A stretch of 38,870 bases of DNA from an uncultured Bacteroidaceae bacterium (GCA_905233465.1 CAJOEI010000034.1:4562-43431), one strand, 5' to 3'. Shown: positions 1 to 9,379, counted from the stretch's first letter. Notes: generated from the sequence alone by a model not told the origin. Numbers and translations are program-made.

Positions 1-2
1 GA

Positions 3-1712
3 GCCTTCAACCCCAAGGACTTCCAGCACCTGCGCCTCTACATCGACGGCACCACCACAGGCCGCGGATATGGGCACGCTGCATACCTCATGCTCGAGAC
101 CATCAGCCCCATCGCCGGCTCGCAGTACGCCGCCATCACCACGCAGGCCAACGCACTCAATGATGTCATCGCAGCACAAGAGGGCAAGGCCATAGCCGAC
201 GTCACCGAGGCCGACGGCCAGACGCTGCAGGCAGCCTACGACGCCTTCCGACGCGTCTATGTCGACCCCACTGAGCTACGCGACCTCATCGCCCGCGCTG
301 AGGCACTGGCCAACGGCATCATCGTGGGCACACAGCCCGGCTACTGGCAGAACAATGAGCTGGGCACAGCACTGACAAGCCTCGTCTCGCAGGCCAAGGC
401 CTACGACGCTGCCGCCGTCTACACCGCCGAGCAGAGCAACGCCTTCGTAGACCAGCTCACTGCTGCCATGCAACCCATCCTCGAGAGCGCCATAGGCATC
501 CAGGAAGGCAAGTGGTACACCATCAGCTTCGGCACCAAGCAGACATTTGAGGACAACGGATGGGATCTCGAGGCCGGCAACGAGGTGCGCGCCGAGGCCG
601 AGGAAGGCGAGGAAGGCGAGATCACCGACGAAGCCCTCTGGGGCAAGTTCGTCACAGTGGGCGAGTCCATCACCGAGAACAGCATACACTATGTCTATCC
701 CATGGACCTCGATGACGTCCGACCCGGCACACACCTCTTTGTCGACGAAGAAGGCGACATCGAAGACCAGGATATGGCCAAGTTCCGCTTCATCGCCGTC
801 GGCGACACAGCATACGTCATCCAGAACAAAGCCACAGGACTCTTCCTGCACTCCGGTGTCACAGGAGCCACCATCCTCGACATCCACCCGTCGCTCTACA
901 ACGTCAGCGCCATAGGCTTCGGACAGAACCTTATCGCCGCACGCGACCTCCACGGCAACAAGCAGAACTACCTCCACATACAGCGTCTGCTCAACACCCT
1001 CGTCACATGGGATGCCACCACACCAGGCAGCCGAAGCGGACTCTATCTCACAGCCACTGAAGACGTGTCGCCCACCTACGACGGCACAGAGTTCCAGATG
1101 GACGTCCGCGACGGACAAATCTACACCTTCTGCTATCCCGTAGACCTCAAGCTCGGCAGCGACAACGAAGGCAAGATGTACACCGTCAACGCCGTCAGCG
1201 GCAACACCGTCACACTCGCCGAGATAGCTGCTGAAGGCGCATTCGCAGGCCGTCCGTTCATCTACATCATCGGCAACACCGAGGACTATGATGCCGAGAA
1301 CGACCCAATGCCCGCCAAGTTCGCACACGGCTACAGCGTGGCAGCCGACCCCAACACCAAGCACGCCCTCAAGGGCACCTTCAAGAACATACAGCCCGGA
1401 GCAGGCAAGATCATCGTCAACGAGAGCCGACGCAACGAGTTCTGCGTCAGCCACGCCATGATGAGCAACAGCACCGTCTACGCCTATGAGGCATACATCG
1501 ACCCAGCTGAGACCCTGACTGGCGGAACCATCGAGATCATCTACTCCGACCAACCCGACGGCATACAGACAGCACTTGCCAATGTCACACGACGCGGTGA
1601 GATCTACACCATCGACGGACGCCTCGTCGCCCGCAACGGCAACCTCAACACCGTCACCCGTCTCGGACGCGGCATCTACATCATCAACGGCACAAAAGTC
1701 GTAGTGAAGTAG
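3..1712 (+). CDS. Large secreted protein, C-terminal part (5' end outside window)
   Basis: The reading frame is open from the left edge of the window; the first ATG in it lies at 90, but in-frame codons continue upstream of that to base 3, so the real start is outside. What is visible is about 569 residues of an extracellular-type protein with no catalytic motif I recognise: a helical stretch rich in Ala/Gln/Thr, an acidic Glu-rich segment near the middle, then beta-rich sequence. The last 40 residues (IYTIDGRLV … RGIYIINGTKVVVK) match the form of the type IX secretion C-terminal sorting domain, so export across the outer membrane is inferred. It shares this tail with the 1179-residue protein at 29.6-33.1 kb. 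Function unknown. The strong GC bias makes the antisense strand open too, which is a composition effect. Confidence 0.75.
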   Translation, partial: AFNPKDFQHLRLYIDGTTTGRGYGHAAYLMLETISPIAGSQYAAITTQANALNDVIAAQEGKAIADVTEADGQTLQAAYDAFRRVYVDPTELRDLIARAEALANGIIVGTQPGYWQNNELGTALTSLVSQAKAYDAAAVYTAEQSNAFVDQLTAAMQPILESAIGIQEGKWYTISFGTKQTFEDNGWDLEAGNEVRAEAEEGEEGEITDEALWGKFVTVGESITENSIHYVYPMDLDDVRPGTHLFVDEEGDIEDQDMAKFRFIAVGDTAYVIQNKATGLFLHSGVTGATILDIHPSLYNVSAIGFGQNLIAARDLHGNKQNYLHIQRLLNTLVTWDATTPGSRSGLYLTATEDVSPTYDGTEFQMDVRDGQIYTFCYPVDLKLGSDNEGKMYTVNAVSGNTVTLAEIAAEGAFAGRPFIYIIGNTEDYDAENDPMPAKFAHGYSVAADPNTKHALKGTFKNIQPGAGKIIVNESRRNEFCVSHAMMSNSTVYAYEAYIDPAETLTGGTIEIIYSDQPDGIQTALANVTRRGEIYTIDGRLVARNGNLNTVTRLGRGIYIINGTKVVVK

Positions 1713-1721
1713 TCGGCTTTA

Positions 1722-1855
1722 AAACATCCAGGACGTTAGCAGTAATATCACCGGTGATACACGCGTGTATCACCGGTGATACTTTTGCGTCTCACCGGTG
1801 ATACTCGTGCGTCTCACCAGGTGATACCGGACCCTGCCTACATAACCTACATGGG
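1722..1855. repeat. 22-base-pitch array of CC(N)GG dyads
   Basis: Immediately after the upstream stop codon, five dyad-symmetric units follow each other with centres at about 1730, 1752.5, 1774.5, 1796.5 and 1819. Two units carry the perfect 14-base palindrome TATCACCGGTGATA (1746-1759 and 1768-1781); the others are variants (CATCCAGGACGTT, TCTCACCGGTGATA, CTCACCAGGTGAT). The right part (1834-1870) degenerates into copies of AACCTACATG, whose inverse CATGTAGGTT is at 1911-1920. A related array with the same AAACATCC unit is at 28439-28600. The rest of the 312-base spacer shows only the tlpA-like promoter. Confidence 0.8.
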
Positions 1856-1968
1856 AACCTACATGGTTATATCCTTCACATTCACAATGGGTTAAATGTC
1901 GCTTGTGTAGGCATGTAGGTTGTTTTCGGAAAAACACATGTGTTTCCAGAAAAAATCATTTGAAATTC

Positions 1969-1999
1969 TTGGTGTTTATGTGACAAGGCAGTACCTTTG
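1969..1999 (+). promoter_or_regulatory. Bacteroidetes-type promoter for the thioredoxin-fold gene
   Basis: TTG at 1969-1971 and TACCTTTG at 1992-1999 are 20 bases apart, matching the Bacteroidetes -33/-7 consensus (TTG, N19-21, TAnnTTTG). Transcription would begin near 2005, which places the ATG at 2025 in the transcript and excludes an upstream in-frame ATG at 1938 lying before the promoter. Confidence 0.65.
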
Positions 2000-2024
2000 C
2001 ACAAATTATAATCCTGCTATACCT

Positions 2025-2516
2025 ATGAAACGCTTTTTTGTATTTGCAACATTTGCATTTCTTTCCTTCGCCCTGCAATCCGTATGGGCCCAATTGCCGA
2101 AGGTGACACTCAAGGATATTCATGGCACTCCGGTGTCCACCGACACCCTGTCCAACGGCGGGAAACCATTCATCATCAATTTCTTTGCCACATGGTGCAA
2201 ACCTTGCAATCGCGAGCTTGACACCATCAGCGAGGTGTATGCTGATTGGCAGGCAGAGACAGGCGTGAAGATTTTTGCCGTGAGCATCGACCAGGCCCAG
2301 AACATCAAAAAGGTGAAGCCATTAGTGGAGAGCCGCGGTTGGGAATACGAGGTTCTGCTTGACCCCAACAGCGACCTGTGTCGTGCCTTTGGTGTGCAGA
2401 TGATACCCTTTGTCATCGTCGTCGATGGCAAGGGCAACATTGTCTATAAGCATCAAGGCTATGTTGACGGCGATGAAGAAGAGCTGATAGAAAGAATTAA
2501 GCTAATTGAGAATTGA
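2025..2516 (+). CDS. TlpA/ResA-like periplasmic thiol-disulfide oxidoreductase
   Basis: A 163-residue thioredoxin-fold protein. Residues 1-22 form a signal peptide (MKRFFVFATFAFLSFALQSVWAQ, written in part: hydrophobic core then …VWA-Q). The redox motif is W-C-K-P-C in the context FFATWCKPC, at about residues 55-60, and the cis-proline segment is MIPFVIVVD. This fits the AhpC/TSA-Redoxin TlpA group, which reduces or exchanges disulfides in the periplasm or helps in cytochrome c or stress functions; the actual partner cannot be told from sequence. The frame continues upstream to an ATG at 1920, but those residues lie before or inside the promoter, so I chose 2025. The last residues (IKLIEN) read into an AATTGAGAATTGAGG spacer repeat. 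Confidence 0.88.
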   Translation: MKRFFVFATFAFLSFALQSVWAQLPKVTLKDIHGTPVSTDTLSNGGKPFIINFFATWCKPCNRELDTISEVYADWQAETGVKIFAVSIDQAQNIKKVKPLVESRGWEYEVLLDPNSDLCRAFGVQMIPFVIVVDGKGNIVYKHQGYVDGDEEELIERIKLIEN

Positions 2517-2649
2517 GGAGCCCACCCCCAGCCCTCTTTTTTGCATTTCTATATTTTGCATCATTCTGCCGGTTTGCGCGCAGAGCGGCAATGATGGTGT
2601 GCATGTGCATGGCACCATTGTAAATGGCAAGAAAGTGCTTGCGAAATAG
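2506..2649 (+). pseudogene. Possible remnant of a secreted protein (signal peptide joined to sorting-domain tail)
   Basis: In the frame ending with TAG at 2647-2649 the sequence reads a hydrophobic stretch ending …ILPVCAQ, directly followed by SGNDGVHVHGTIVNGKKVLAK and stop. The first half resembles a signal peptide with cleavage after A-Q, and the end resembles the NGKKVVVK tail of the sorting domain in this window's secreted proteins. There is no ATG in frame, only a TTG at 2506 overlapping the end of the preceding gene. It may be an internally deleted secreted-protein gene. It could equally be chance reading of spacer DNA. Confidence 0.3.
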
Positions 2650-2685
2650 CTTACAGTATTAAACCCCAATCGGTCATTAGAAGCA

Positions 2686-2724
2686 CCCCCCTCTCTCCTC
2701 CCCCTGGGGGAGGTCGGGAGGGGC
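2686..2724. repeat. GC-rich REP-like palindrome between converging genes
   Basis: The 17-base perfect inverted repeat CCTCCCCCTGGGGGAGG lies at 2697-2713 inside a longer C-rich/G-rich imperfect dyad. It sits between the converging thioredoxin-fold and CotH genes and could act as a bidirectional terminator, although no T-run follows on the plus strand. A related palindrome is inside the ABC-F gene at 13607-13622. Confidence 0.6.
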
Positions 2725-2727
2725 CTC

Positions 2728-5433
2728 TTATGGCAGCCCCGCAATATACACATCCATAGCAGCAATGCGTCGCAGCAGGGCATCCTTGACGCGGGCAATG
2801 GCAGCGTCATAGGTCAGCGTCTCATCATCATTGATGCGCGTGTGGATGGGCCAGATAGTAAGGTTGACGGCATTGGACACACGAACGAGTTCTGCCTGCT
2901 GGTCCATATATTCCGGCAGCTGCAGGAAGGCATCGCGATGCTGTGCCCAGTGCGTGCGCACCACGTCACAGAAGACGGGGTCGGTGAGCAGTGGCTGCTG
3001 GTAGAAGAAGTCCGTGGCCTGCACCTGGTCAGCCATCGACGGCAGGAAGGTGCCCCAGTCGAAGTCCCATGCCGGGCCGAACTTGAGCAGACCGCCGCGT
3101 TGCTTGTAGCAGTAGCAACTGTTGGGCAGTGACGACTCGCGGTTGTTGACGAGTTCGTGCAGTATCCACCAGTCGGCAAACATGTCGGCATCAAGATACT
3201 GCTGCCAGTCGTGGCGGGCAAGTCGCTGCGGGTCGTAGAGCGTGGCTTCGAGCGAGTCAGCGTAGGCATGCATGTAGTCGAACTGCTGCCACTTGAGCTC
3301 ATCAGATGGATTCCGGAACATCCAGGGGTAGTTCTTGATCTTGGAGCGGAAACGGTACTGGCGGTTGTAGTTGATGTCAATCTCCATAAGATAGCCGCCA
3401 GTGATGGCGTCACCCGAGATGTCGGCAGGTGTCATCTCTGTGACGTTGACTCGGTTCTTGTCTACCTTGATGCCTTCACACAGGAAATAGTTGCCCACAT
3501 GGCGGCCGTTCATGACGAGTTCCACGGTCTGCCCGCGTGGTGTCCACTCAAGGCACGTGCGCCGTGCGGCCTCGAGTGCGAAGTCGTTGCGCAACGTGGT
3601 GCGGTCCAGCGCATTGGCCAGCAGCACCCAACGTTTGTCGGACGGCATGCCAAGCACCTTGCCTTTCTGAGTAAACTTGAGGCTATACGGTTTCTTGGGC
3701 CACAGCACCCACGTGGAGTTGCCTCGCCCCTTGATGTCGGTGGTGCGTTCGAGGTCTAAGCGTCCGTCGGTGGTGAAGATACGTATGTGCGCACCCGACA
3801 TCCACTCTGTCTTGCTGTCGATGGTGCGACCGTCTGGCGTTGTGATTTCCACGAGCGGGAGGCCTGTGGTGACGACTTGCACGGTGTAGGTGTTTTCTTC
3901 GCCCGTTGCCCCGACCACCGTCAATCGGACGGGCTCACGAAAATCCACCGGAGTTCGCCCACTGACCACCTCCTTCTGGTCTATGTAGATGTGGTCGGCG
4001 TTGGTGTCGAATGTAGGAACCAGTGCTGAAGCATTGAAGATATAAGGTGACACAAGACGGACATTGGTGCCGTCGATGGCCATTGCCACGTCTTGTGCCA
4101 CAGCGCCTTCGTTGTGCTGCTGGAGGAATGAGAGCGTGAGCAGCATCGCTCCGCTGGCCTTGACCTCGAAGGCTGATGAAGAGACGAGCGTCTCGTTGCC
4201 ATTGACATCTGCTGTGGGCAGCACGAGTGCCACCATGTCGTCGTAGACCAAGCTTGTGCCCAAATCCTCGATGACGGCACGGAACTGCCCTTGCAGCAAC
4301 GTACCCTGCTCGTCGTAAACCTGTTCGACGGCAGCAAGGCGATAGTGCTTGGGGGCAGTGATGTAGTTGCCAGCGCGCGAGAGGGTGCCGACGCAATCAA
4401 GCTGCAGGTTGCTCACGGCGCTCTGCCCCGCCAGCGTGAGAACAGCCGAGGAGGGGTTGACGCGAAACTCTACTGAAGCGCGACCTCCTGCTGACATCAG
4501 CAGCGGCCGCACAGCAAGCACCGCGATGCTTGTTGGCGTGAGATAAGTCTGCGGGAATGTGTACTCTGTGCCATCGGCCATACGAATGACGATGCTGTGG
4601 TTCCACATGTTGCGTGTTATGCTGCTGACGATGTTCTCCGTGCGCGAGGTGTAGGGTGTTGCCTGGCGGCCAAGAACAGTTGCGGGGTCGTCGGCACGAT
4701 AGTATTCAATGACATAGAACCCGTCTTGGTCAACAACAATGCGCACTGATATGCCTTGCTCGCCTTGTTCACCCTGCTGCCCCTGCTCGCCCTGTGCCCC
4801 TTGCTCACCAGGAATACCTTGCTCACCCTGCTCACCTTGTGGCCCCTGTGTGCCTTCGGCCTTCACGGGCAGGCCTGTGGAAGACTGCAGTCGGACAAAG
4901 GTCTCGCCATCGTCGTAGGACACAGCCCAATAGCCTTCCTGGTCAACTATAAGCTGTGGAGTGACACCGTCGATGCCAGGACGTCCGTCGGTGCCATCAA
5001 CGCCGTCGCGACCATCACGACCATCGTTGCCGTCGCGACCATCAGTGCCGTCACGTCCATCACGACCATCGGCGCCGTCGCGACCATCAGCACCATTGAC
5101 GATATCTATTGTGGAATGATCGGAGAATGTCAGCGTCCAGCCGTCGGCAGTGCGAGTGACATCACTGATGACGCGTCCCTCATCTATGGCACGCTGCAGC
5201 GCATCAATAGCGCTCTCAACGTCCGTCACACGCTCCTCCAATGAGCTCAGACGATTCTCCACGCCACTCAAATCAGTGCACGAGAGGAGGAATACGCAAA
5301 GCGCAATGCAAAATACACAGTGCGCAATGTAAAATGTAAAATGGAGAATGGAGAATTTATAATTCACAATCCAACTTATTTTACAATTTGACAATTTGCG
5401 ATTTACAATCTGCTTTAAACTCTCAACTTTCAA
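2728..5433 (-). CDS. Lipoprotein with DUF4988-like stalk, two collagen-like segments and a CotH kinase domain
   Basis: A 901-residue predicted surface lipoprotein. Residues 1-52 form an unusual signal peptide ending in the lipobox LLSC (Cys52). Residues 57-85 are heptad-like (coiled coil). Gly-X-Y repeats follow at about 114-156 (GRDGxDG type) and 194-228 (GEQGxQG type), separated by a DUF4988-like module ([20 protein letters not shown]). After beta-rich linker modules, a CotH-family domain starts near residue 540 (motifs [33 protein letters not shown]) and contains WDFDWG near residue 788, the metal-binding aspartates of the atypical kinase fold. CotH proteins phosphorylate secreted proteins in Bacillus; the substrate here is unknown. 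It is the last gene of the minus-strand block, 40 bases after tsaC. The N-terminal signal sequence is encoded by spacer-type repeats (see findings), so the start is less certain than the rest. Confidence 0.85.
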   Translation of the reverse strand: MKVESLKQIVNRKLSNCKISWIVNYKFSILHFTFYIAHCVFCIALCVFLLSCTDLSGVENRLSSLEERVTDVESAIDALQRAIDEGRVISDVTRTADGWTLTFSDHSTIDIVNGADGRDGADGRDGRDGTDGRDGNDGRDGRDGVDGTDGRPGIDGVTPQLIVDQEGYWAVSYDDGETFVRLQSSTGLPVKAEGTQGPQGEQGEQGIPGEQGAQGEQGQQGEQGEQGISVRIVVDQDGFYVIEYYRADDPATVLGRQATPYTSRTENIVSSITRNMWNHSIVIRMADGTEYTFPQTYLTPTSIAVLAVRPLLMSAGGRASVEFRVNPSSAVLTLAGQSAVSNLQLDCVGTLSRAGNYITAPKHYRLAAVEQVYDEQGTLLQGQFRAVIEDLGTSLVYDDMVALVLPTADVNGNETLVSSSAFEVKASGAMLLTLSFLQQHNEGAVAQDVAMAIDGTNVRLVSPYIFNASALVPTFDTNADHIYIDQKEVVSGRTPVDFREPVRLTVVGATGEENTYTVQVVTTGLPLVEITTPDGRTIDSKTEWMSGAHIRIFTTDGRLDLERTTDIKGRGNSTWVLWPKKPYSLKFTQKGKVLGMPSDKRWVLLANALDRTTLRNDFALEAARRTCLEWTPRGQTVELVMNGRHVGNYFLCEGIKVDKNRVNVTEMTPADISGDAITGGYLMEIDINYNRQYRFRSKIKNYPWMFRNPSDELKWQQFDYMHAYADSLEATLYDPQRLARHDWQQYLDADMFADWWILHELVNNRESSLPNSCYCYKQRGGLLKFGPAWDFDWGTFLPSMADQVQATDFFYQQPLLTDPVFCDVVRTHWAQHRDAFLQLPEYMDQQAELVRVSNAVNLTIWPIHTRINDDETLTYDAAIARVKDALLRRIAAMDVYIAGLP

Positions 5434-5471
5434 CTTTCAACTGCGGCGTAGCCACTATCGGCGCAGCCGCA
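5305..5471. repeat. Low-complexity spacer repeats plus GC hairpin, running into the CotH signal peptide
   Basis: The segment holds three spacer families that recur in the window: GTGCGCAATGTAAAATG-type repeats (5305-5350), CAATTTG/ATTTACAAT repeats (5380-5410) and the heptamer AACTTTC repeated at 5424-5440. A small inverted repeat TGCGGC…GCCGCA (5442-5447/5466-5471) follows. The part left of 5433 is also the 5' coding region of the CotH lipoprotein. Confidence 0.65.
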
Positions 5472-5473
5472 TA

Positions 5474-6067
5474 CTATCTTATCACTGTGACTTCGGCATT
5501 TGGTCCGAGCTTGATGATTGCGGATGGCTGACGGCGTGCGGTGTCGCGACGCCGCGAGGTGCATACATAGTCCACGGCTTCGAGGATTGCGGGGTCTATG
5601 TCCGTGAATATCTGCGGTGCGGGTTGTCCGGTGACATTGGCAGAGGTGGAAACGATGGGCCGCTGGAAGCGATAACACAACTGCTGTGAGAAGACCTCAG
5701 ATGTCACACGTAGTCCCACGCTGCCGTCCTCTGCCAGCAAATTGGATGCGAGCCCCGTGGCACCGTTGAGGATGACGGTTGTGGGGCGTGTTGCGAGGTC
5801 AATGATATCCCATGCCACATCGGGCACATTACGCACATAGCGTTGCAGTCGTCCCGGAGAGTCGACAAGGCAGATGAGGGCCTTCGCCTCGCTGCGCTGC
5901 TTGATCTCATACACTCGCCTGACGGCGTCGGCATTGGTGGCGTCGCAGCCTATCCCCCACACGGTGTCGGTGGGATAAAGGATTGTACCTCCGCGTCGCA
6001 ACACCTCTATGGCATCGCGGATATCGGCATCACGCGGATTCTCACGTGGCGGTCGAGAGTGTGTCAT
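5474..6067 (-). CDS. tsaC: L-threonylcarbamoyladenylate synthase (Sua5/YciO/YrdC family)
   Basis: A 197-residue single-domain TsaC-type protein that makes threonylcarbamoyl-AMP from threonine, bicarbonate and ATP, the first step of the t6A37 modification of tRNAs reading ANN codons. Family motifs are visible: GGTILYPTDTVWGIGCDA near the N-terminus, the KQRSEAKAL nucleotide-binding stretch, and the SANVTGQPAP motif. Length matches TsaC (short form) rather than Sua5, which has an extra C-terminal domain. The start at 6067 lies inside clpX, overlapping its 3' end by 26 bases, so the two are probably translated from one mRNA. A t6A-related gene, tcdA, is found separately at 35.9 kb. Confidence 0.95.
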   Translation of the reverse strand: MTHSRPPRENPRDADIRDAIEVLRRGGTILYPTDTVWGIGCDATNADAVRRVYEIKQRSEAKALICLVDSPGRLQRYVRNVPDVAWDIIDLATRPTTVILNGATGLASNLLAEDGSVGLRVTSEVFSQQLCYRFQRPIVSTSANVTGQPAPQIFTDIDPAILEAVDYVCTSRRRDTARRQPSAIIKLGPNAEVTVIR

Positions 6068-7292
6068 TTTTCTCTATTTGCTGCTTGGCGTAGTCTAAGT
6101 CGACTTTAAACTGCTTGCGTCCGGATGAAGGCAGTTCAAACTGCGGTGTGATCATTATAGCCTCGACGATGCTTCGCAGTCCTCGTGCTCCGAGTTTGTA
6201 CTCCACTGCCTTGTCAACGATATACTCCAGTGCTTCGTCGGTGAAGGTAAGCTTGATGCCATCCATTGCAAAGAGTTTCTGCTGCTGGCGTATCAGCGAG
6301 TTCCTGGGTTCGGTGAGTATAGCTCGCAGTGCCTTGCGGTCGAGTGGGTCGAGATGTGTGAGCACTGGCAGTCGGCCGATAATCTCGGGTATGAGTCCGA
6401 AGCTCTTGAGGTCCTGCGGCACGATGTATTTCATCAGGTCGTTGCGATCTATGTTGCCGACACGCTGAACATTGTTATAACCCACGACATGCGTGTTGAG
6501 TCGTTGTGCAATCTTGCGCTCTATGCCATCAAAGGCTCCGCCACAGATGAAGAGGATGTTGCGTGTGTCGATATGGATGTAATCCTGATCGGGATGCTTG
6601 CGCCCGCCCTTTGGCGGCACGTTGACTACGGAGCCTTCGAGCAGCTTGAGCAATCCCTGTTGCACGCCCTCACCGCTGACATCACGCGTGATGCTGGGGT
6701 TGTCGGCCTTGCGCGCAATCTTGTCTATCTCATCGATGAAGACTATACCGCGCTCTGTGGCAGCCTGATCGTAGTCAGCTACTTGCAGCAAGCGTGTAAG
6801 GATGCTTTCCACATCCTCGCCCACGTAGCCTGCCTCGGTAAATACCGTGGCATCGACGATAGTGAAGGGCACCTTTAGCATCTTTGCTATGGTGCGTGCC
6901 ATGAGCGTCTTGCCGGTACCTGTGGCACCCACCATGATAATATTGCTCTTCTCGATCTCCACGCCATCGGCGTCAGCAGAAGCCTGTGCGAGTCTCTTGT
7001 AATGGTTGTACACAGCCACAGCGAGATAGCGCTTGGCATCATCCTGACCAATGACATATTGGTCGAGGAAACTCTTTATCTCTGCCGGGCGTGGCAAGGT
7101 GGCCATGTCAAGTGAGGAGCCAGACCCTGATGGGGTGGATGGGGTGGATAGGAGATTCGGATCCGTAGATGCCACTATCTCGTAGGCCTGCTTGACACAT
7201 TGGTCGCAGATGTAGCCCGACACACCAGAAACCAACAGACTGACCTGATCCGCCGTACGGCCACAAAAACTGCATTTCTGTACTTTTGCCAT
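6042..7292 (-). CDS. clpX: ATP-dependent Clp protease ATP-binding subunit ClpX
   Basis: A 416-residue AAA+ unfoldase that recognises substrates, unfolds them and feeds them to ClpP. The N-terminal zinc-binding domain has CSFC (Cys7, Cys10) and CDQC (Cys29, Cys32). A short linker with the tripeptide repeat STPSTPSG follows (about 49-56). The AAA+ module has Walker A GATGTGKT, Walker [10 protein letters not shown], the pore-loop GYVGED and the IGF-equivalent loop region downstream. The start ATG overlaps the last base of clpP (…7292), as in many tig-clpP-clpX operons. The linker is encoded by a 9-base tandem repeat (7129-7152) whose form resembles the spacer arrays described elsewhere in the window. 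Confidence 0.97.
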   Translation of the reverse strand: MAKVQKCSFCGRTADQVSLLVSGVSGYICDQCVKQAYEIVASTDPNLLSTPSTPSGSGSSLDMATLPRPAEIKSFLDQYVIGQDDAKRYLAVAVYNHYKRLAQASADADGVEIEKSNIIMVGATGTGKTLMARTIAKMLKVPFTIVDATVFTEAGYVGEDVESILTRLLQVADYDQAATERGIVFIDEIDKIARKADNPSITRDVSGEGVQQGLLKLLEGSVVNVPPKGGRKHPDQDYIHIDTRNILFICGGAFDGIERKIAQRLNTHVVGYNNVQRVGNIDRNDLMKYIVPQDLKSFGLIPEIIGRLPVLTHLDPLDRKALRAILTEPRNSLIRQQQKLFAMDGIKLTFTDEALEYIVDKAVEYKLGARGLRSIVEAIMITPQFELPSSGRKQFKVDLDYAKQQIEKNDTLSTAT

Positions 7293-7963
7293 CAGCTCTT
7301 TTTTCTGGTGAGCACTTCGTCCACCATACCATATTCTTTAGCCTCAGCAGCTGTCATCCAGTAGTCACGGTCGCTGTCAGCCCAGACCTTGTCGAATTCG
7401 GTGTGGGAATGCTCTGAGATGATAGTATAGAGTTCGCGCTTGAGTTTCTGTATCTCGCGTGCAGTGATTTCGATATCACTGGCCTGCCCCTGTGCACCTC
7501 CGAGTGGCTGGTGTATCATAACGCGGCTGTGTGTGAGTGCAGAGCGCTTGCCCTCCTTGCCGGCAACGAGCAACACTGCAGCCATCGAAGCCGCCATGCC
7601 AGTGCAGATGGTGGCAATGTCGGAACTGATAAACTGCATGGTGTCGTAGATTCCCAGTCCTGCATACACACTACCGCCAGGCGAGTTGATATATATGCTG
7701 ATGTCCTTACCGGGATCCACACTGTCGAGATACAGGAGCTGTGCCTGTATGGTATTGGCCGTATAGTCGTTTATTTCTGTACCCAGAAAGATGATGCGGT
7801 CCATCATCAATCGTGAGAACACATCCATCTGTGTGACATTGAGCTGACGCTCTTCGAGGATGTATGGATTGAGATACTGGTTTTGAACGCTGACGATGTC
7901 ATCAAGCACCTGTCCATTGATGCCCAGATGTCCTGTGGCATACTTGCGGAAATCGGTATTCAT
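7292..7963 (-). CDS. clpP: ATP-dependent Clp protease proteolytic subunit ClpP
   Basis: A 223-residue serine protease that assembles as the tetradecameric chamber of ClpXP. The catalytic triad is visible as Ser126 (TGMAASMA), His151 (VMIHQPLGG) and Asp200 (DSDRDYWM); the spacings of 25 and 49 residues match the E. coli enzyme. The N-terminus is about 29 residues longer than in E. coli, as usual for the Bacteroidetes protein, which may be a propeptide. It lies 36 bases after tig and abuts clpX, so the three genes probably form one operon. Confidence 0.97.
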   Translation of the reverse strand: MNTDFRKYATGHLGINGQVLDDIVSVQNQYLNPYILEERQLNVTQMDVFSRLMMDRIIFLGTEINDYTANTIQAQLLYLDSVDPGKDISIYINSPGGSVYAGLGIYDTMQFISSDIATICTGMAASMAAVLLVAGKEGKRSALTHSRVMIHQPLGGAQGQASDIEITAREIQKLKRELYTIISEHSHTEFDKVWADSDRDYWMTAAEAKEYGMVDEVLTRKKS

Positions 7964-7999
7964 ATAGGTGCGGCAAGGCCGCAGTTTAAAGTTGAAAGT

Positions 8000-9343
8000 T
8001 TAAAGTTTGTTGAATTCTTCGAGCGTAATGGTTTTCTCGTCGAGTGTCAGGATGGTCTTGAGAGCTTCGCTGAGTTTGTTCTCCACAGCACGGCTGACAT
8101 ATCCCTCTGCAGCATCACGCTTTGCCATCTGCTCGTTGGCATAACGCTCTACGAGTTCATCAGGAACATTGCTCATGCCATATTGTGCGAACTGCATGCG
8201 GACTTGCTCCTTGGCCACTGCCAGCACATCAGGTTGCTCCACCTTTATGGCAGTCTGGTCGGCAAGCTGTTCTTTGATCAGGTGCCACTCCAGCTCCTTG
8301 ATGCTCGGAGCGTAGTTCTGCTCGACATAGGCATCATCCTTGTCGGGGTTGTTGGCACGCATAATACGCTTGAGCAACTCATCGGGCCATTCGAGTTCGC
8401 CAATGCGCTTCTCAAGATATGCGCGAACATCAGCCATAAAGCGGAAACGAGCACTGACGGCAAACTGCTGCTCAATTTCTTGACGTATTGCGGCACGGAA
8501 TTCGTCTTCGCTGTTCACACGTCCTTCACCCAGCACCTGATCAAAGAGTTCTTGCGTCAGCTCTGCAGGTGTGTAGCGCGAGATTTCTGTCACCTGGAAC
8601 GAGAAGTCACTCTTGAGTTCTGCAGCAGCCTCTTTGTCTATGCCCAGCAATGTGGAAATCTCGATAGCAGAACCATCATATGCAATGGAAGGGTTCAGTG
8701 TCAGAACCGTGTTGACCTGCAAGCCATCAAACTTCTTCTTCTGATCCTCGTTCTTCATGTATGTCGGCAGCAACACAGCATCTTCTTTATGCACGCCACC
8801 TTCAAGTATATTACCGTCAGCATCAAGCTCTGCCATGTGGCCCTTGACCATATCTCCGGCCTGGTAAGTATCGACATGCTCATAATGACCGGCACGGCTG
8901 GCATACATATTCACTTGTTGCTGCACCATATCATCTGTTACATCAATGGTATAGTATGGCACACGGTCTTTAGAAGACACCTTGGCATCAAACTCCGGTG
9001 CGAGCGCGATGTCGAAGATGAAATCCATCGTGGGAGCATTGAAGTCAACAGCTTGCTGCTTGCTGCTTGCCAAGGGTTCTCCCAGCATATTAACCTTCTC
9101 GTCACGCAGATAAGCATAAAGTTTCTCCGAAAGGAACTTCTGCACCTGTTCAGCTACGACATCGTTACCGAAACGCTTCTGAATGATGCTCATAGGAACC
9201 TGACCGGCGCGGAAGCCGGGCAGCTGCGCCTTACGGCGAAGGTCTTTGAGAGCTTTGTCCACACGATCCTGATAATCGGCCTTCTCAATAGAGATTGTGA
9301 GTTCGGCCACAACGTTGCTTGTCTTTTGAAAATTGTAATTCAT
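8000..9343 (-). CDS. tig: Trigger factor (ribosome-associated chaperone)
   Basis: A 447-residue protein matching trigger factor in length and order: an N-terminal ribosome-binding domain containing the LPGFRAGQVP segment (the tail of the family's ribosome-docking loop), a divergent FKBP-like middle (approximately residues 155-240), and a long helical C-terminal substrate-holding domain. The N-terminal extension MNYNFQKTSNVVAELTISIEKADY is typical of Bacteroidetes trigger factors. It is first of the tig-clpP-clpX set, 36 bases downstream of lptB. The plus strand over this gene and lptB is open for more than 700 codons, which I take as a codon-composition shadow. Confidence 0.95.
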   Translation of the reverse strand: MNYNFQKTSNVVAELTISIEKADYQDRVDKALKDLRRKAQLPGFRAGQVPMSIIQKRFGNDVVAEQVQKFLSEKLYAYLRDEKVNMLGEPLASSKQQAVDFNAPTMDFIFDIALAPEFDAKVSSKDRVPYYTIDVTDDMVQQQVNMYASRAGHYEHVDTYQAGDMVKGHMAELDADGNILEGGVHKEDAVLLPTYMKNEDQKKKFDGLQVNTVLTLNPSIAYDGSAIEISTLLGIDKEAAAELKSDFSFQVTEISRYTPAELTQELFDQVLGEGRVNSEDEFRAAIRQEIEQQFAVSARFRFMADVRAYLEKRIGELEWPDELLKRIMRANNPDKDDAYVEQNYAPSIKELEWHLIKEQLADQTAIKVEQPDVLAVAKEQVRMQFAQYGMSNVPDELVERYANEQMAKRDAAEGYVSRAVENKLSEALKTILTLDEKTITLEEFNKL

Positions 9344-9379
9344 TGTTGTATAATTTGTTTGATATTATTCATTCAATAT

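Noticed and set aside
276..1553. A 425-codon antisense frame opposite the secreted protein
   Set aside because: Val/Gly/Asp-rich reverse translation of GC-rich codons; the plus strand has a recognisable secretion tail.
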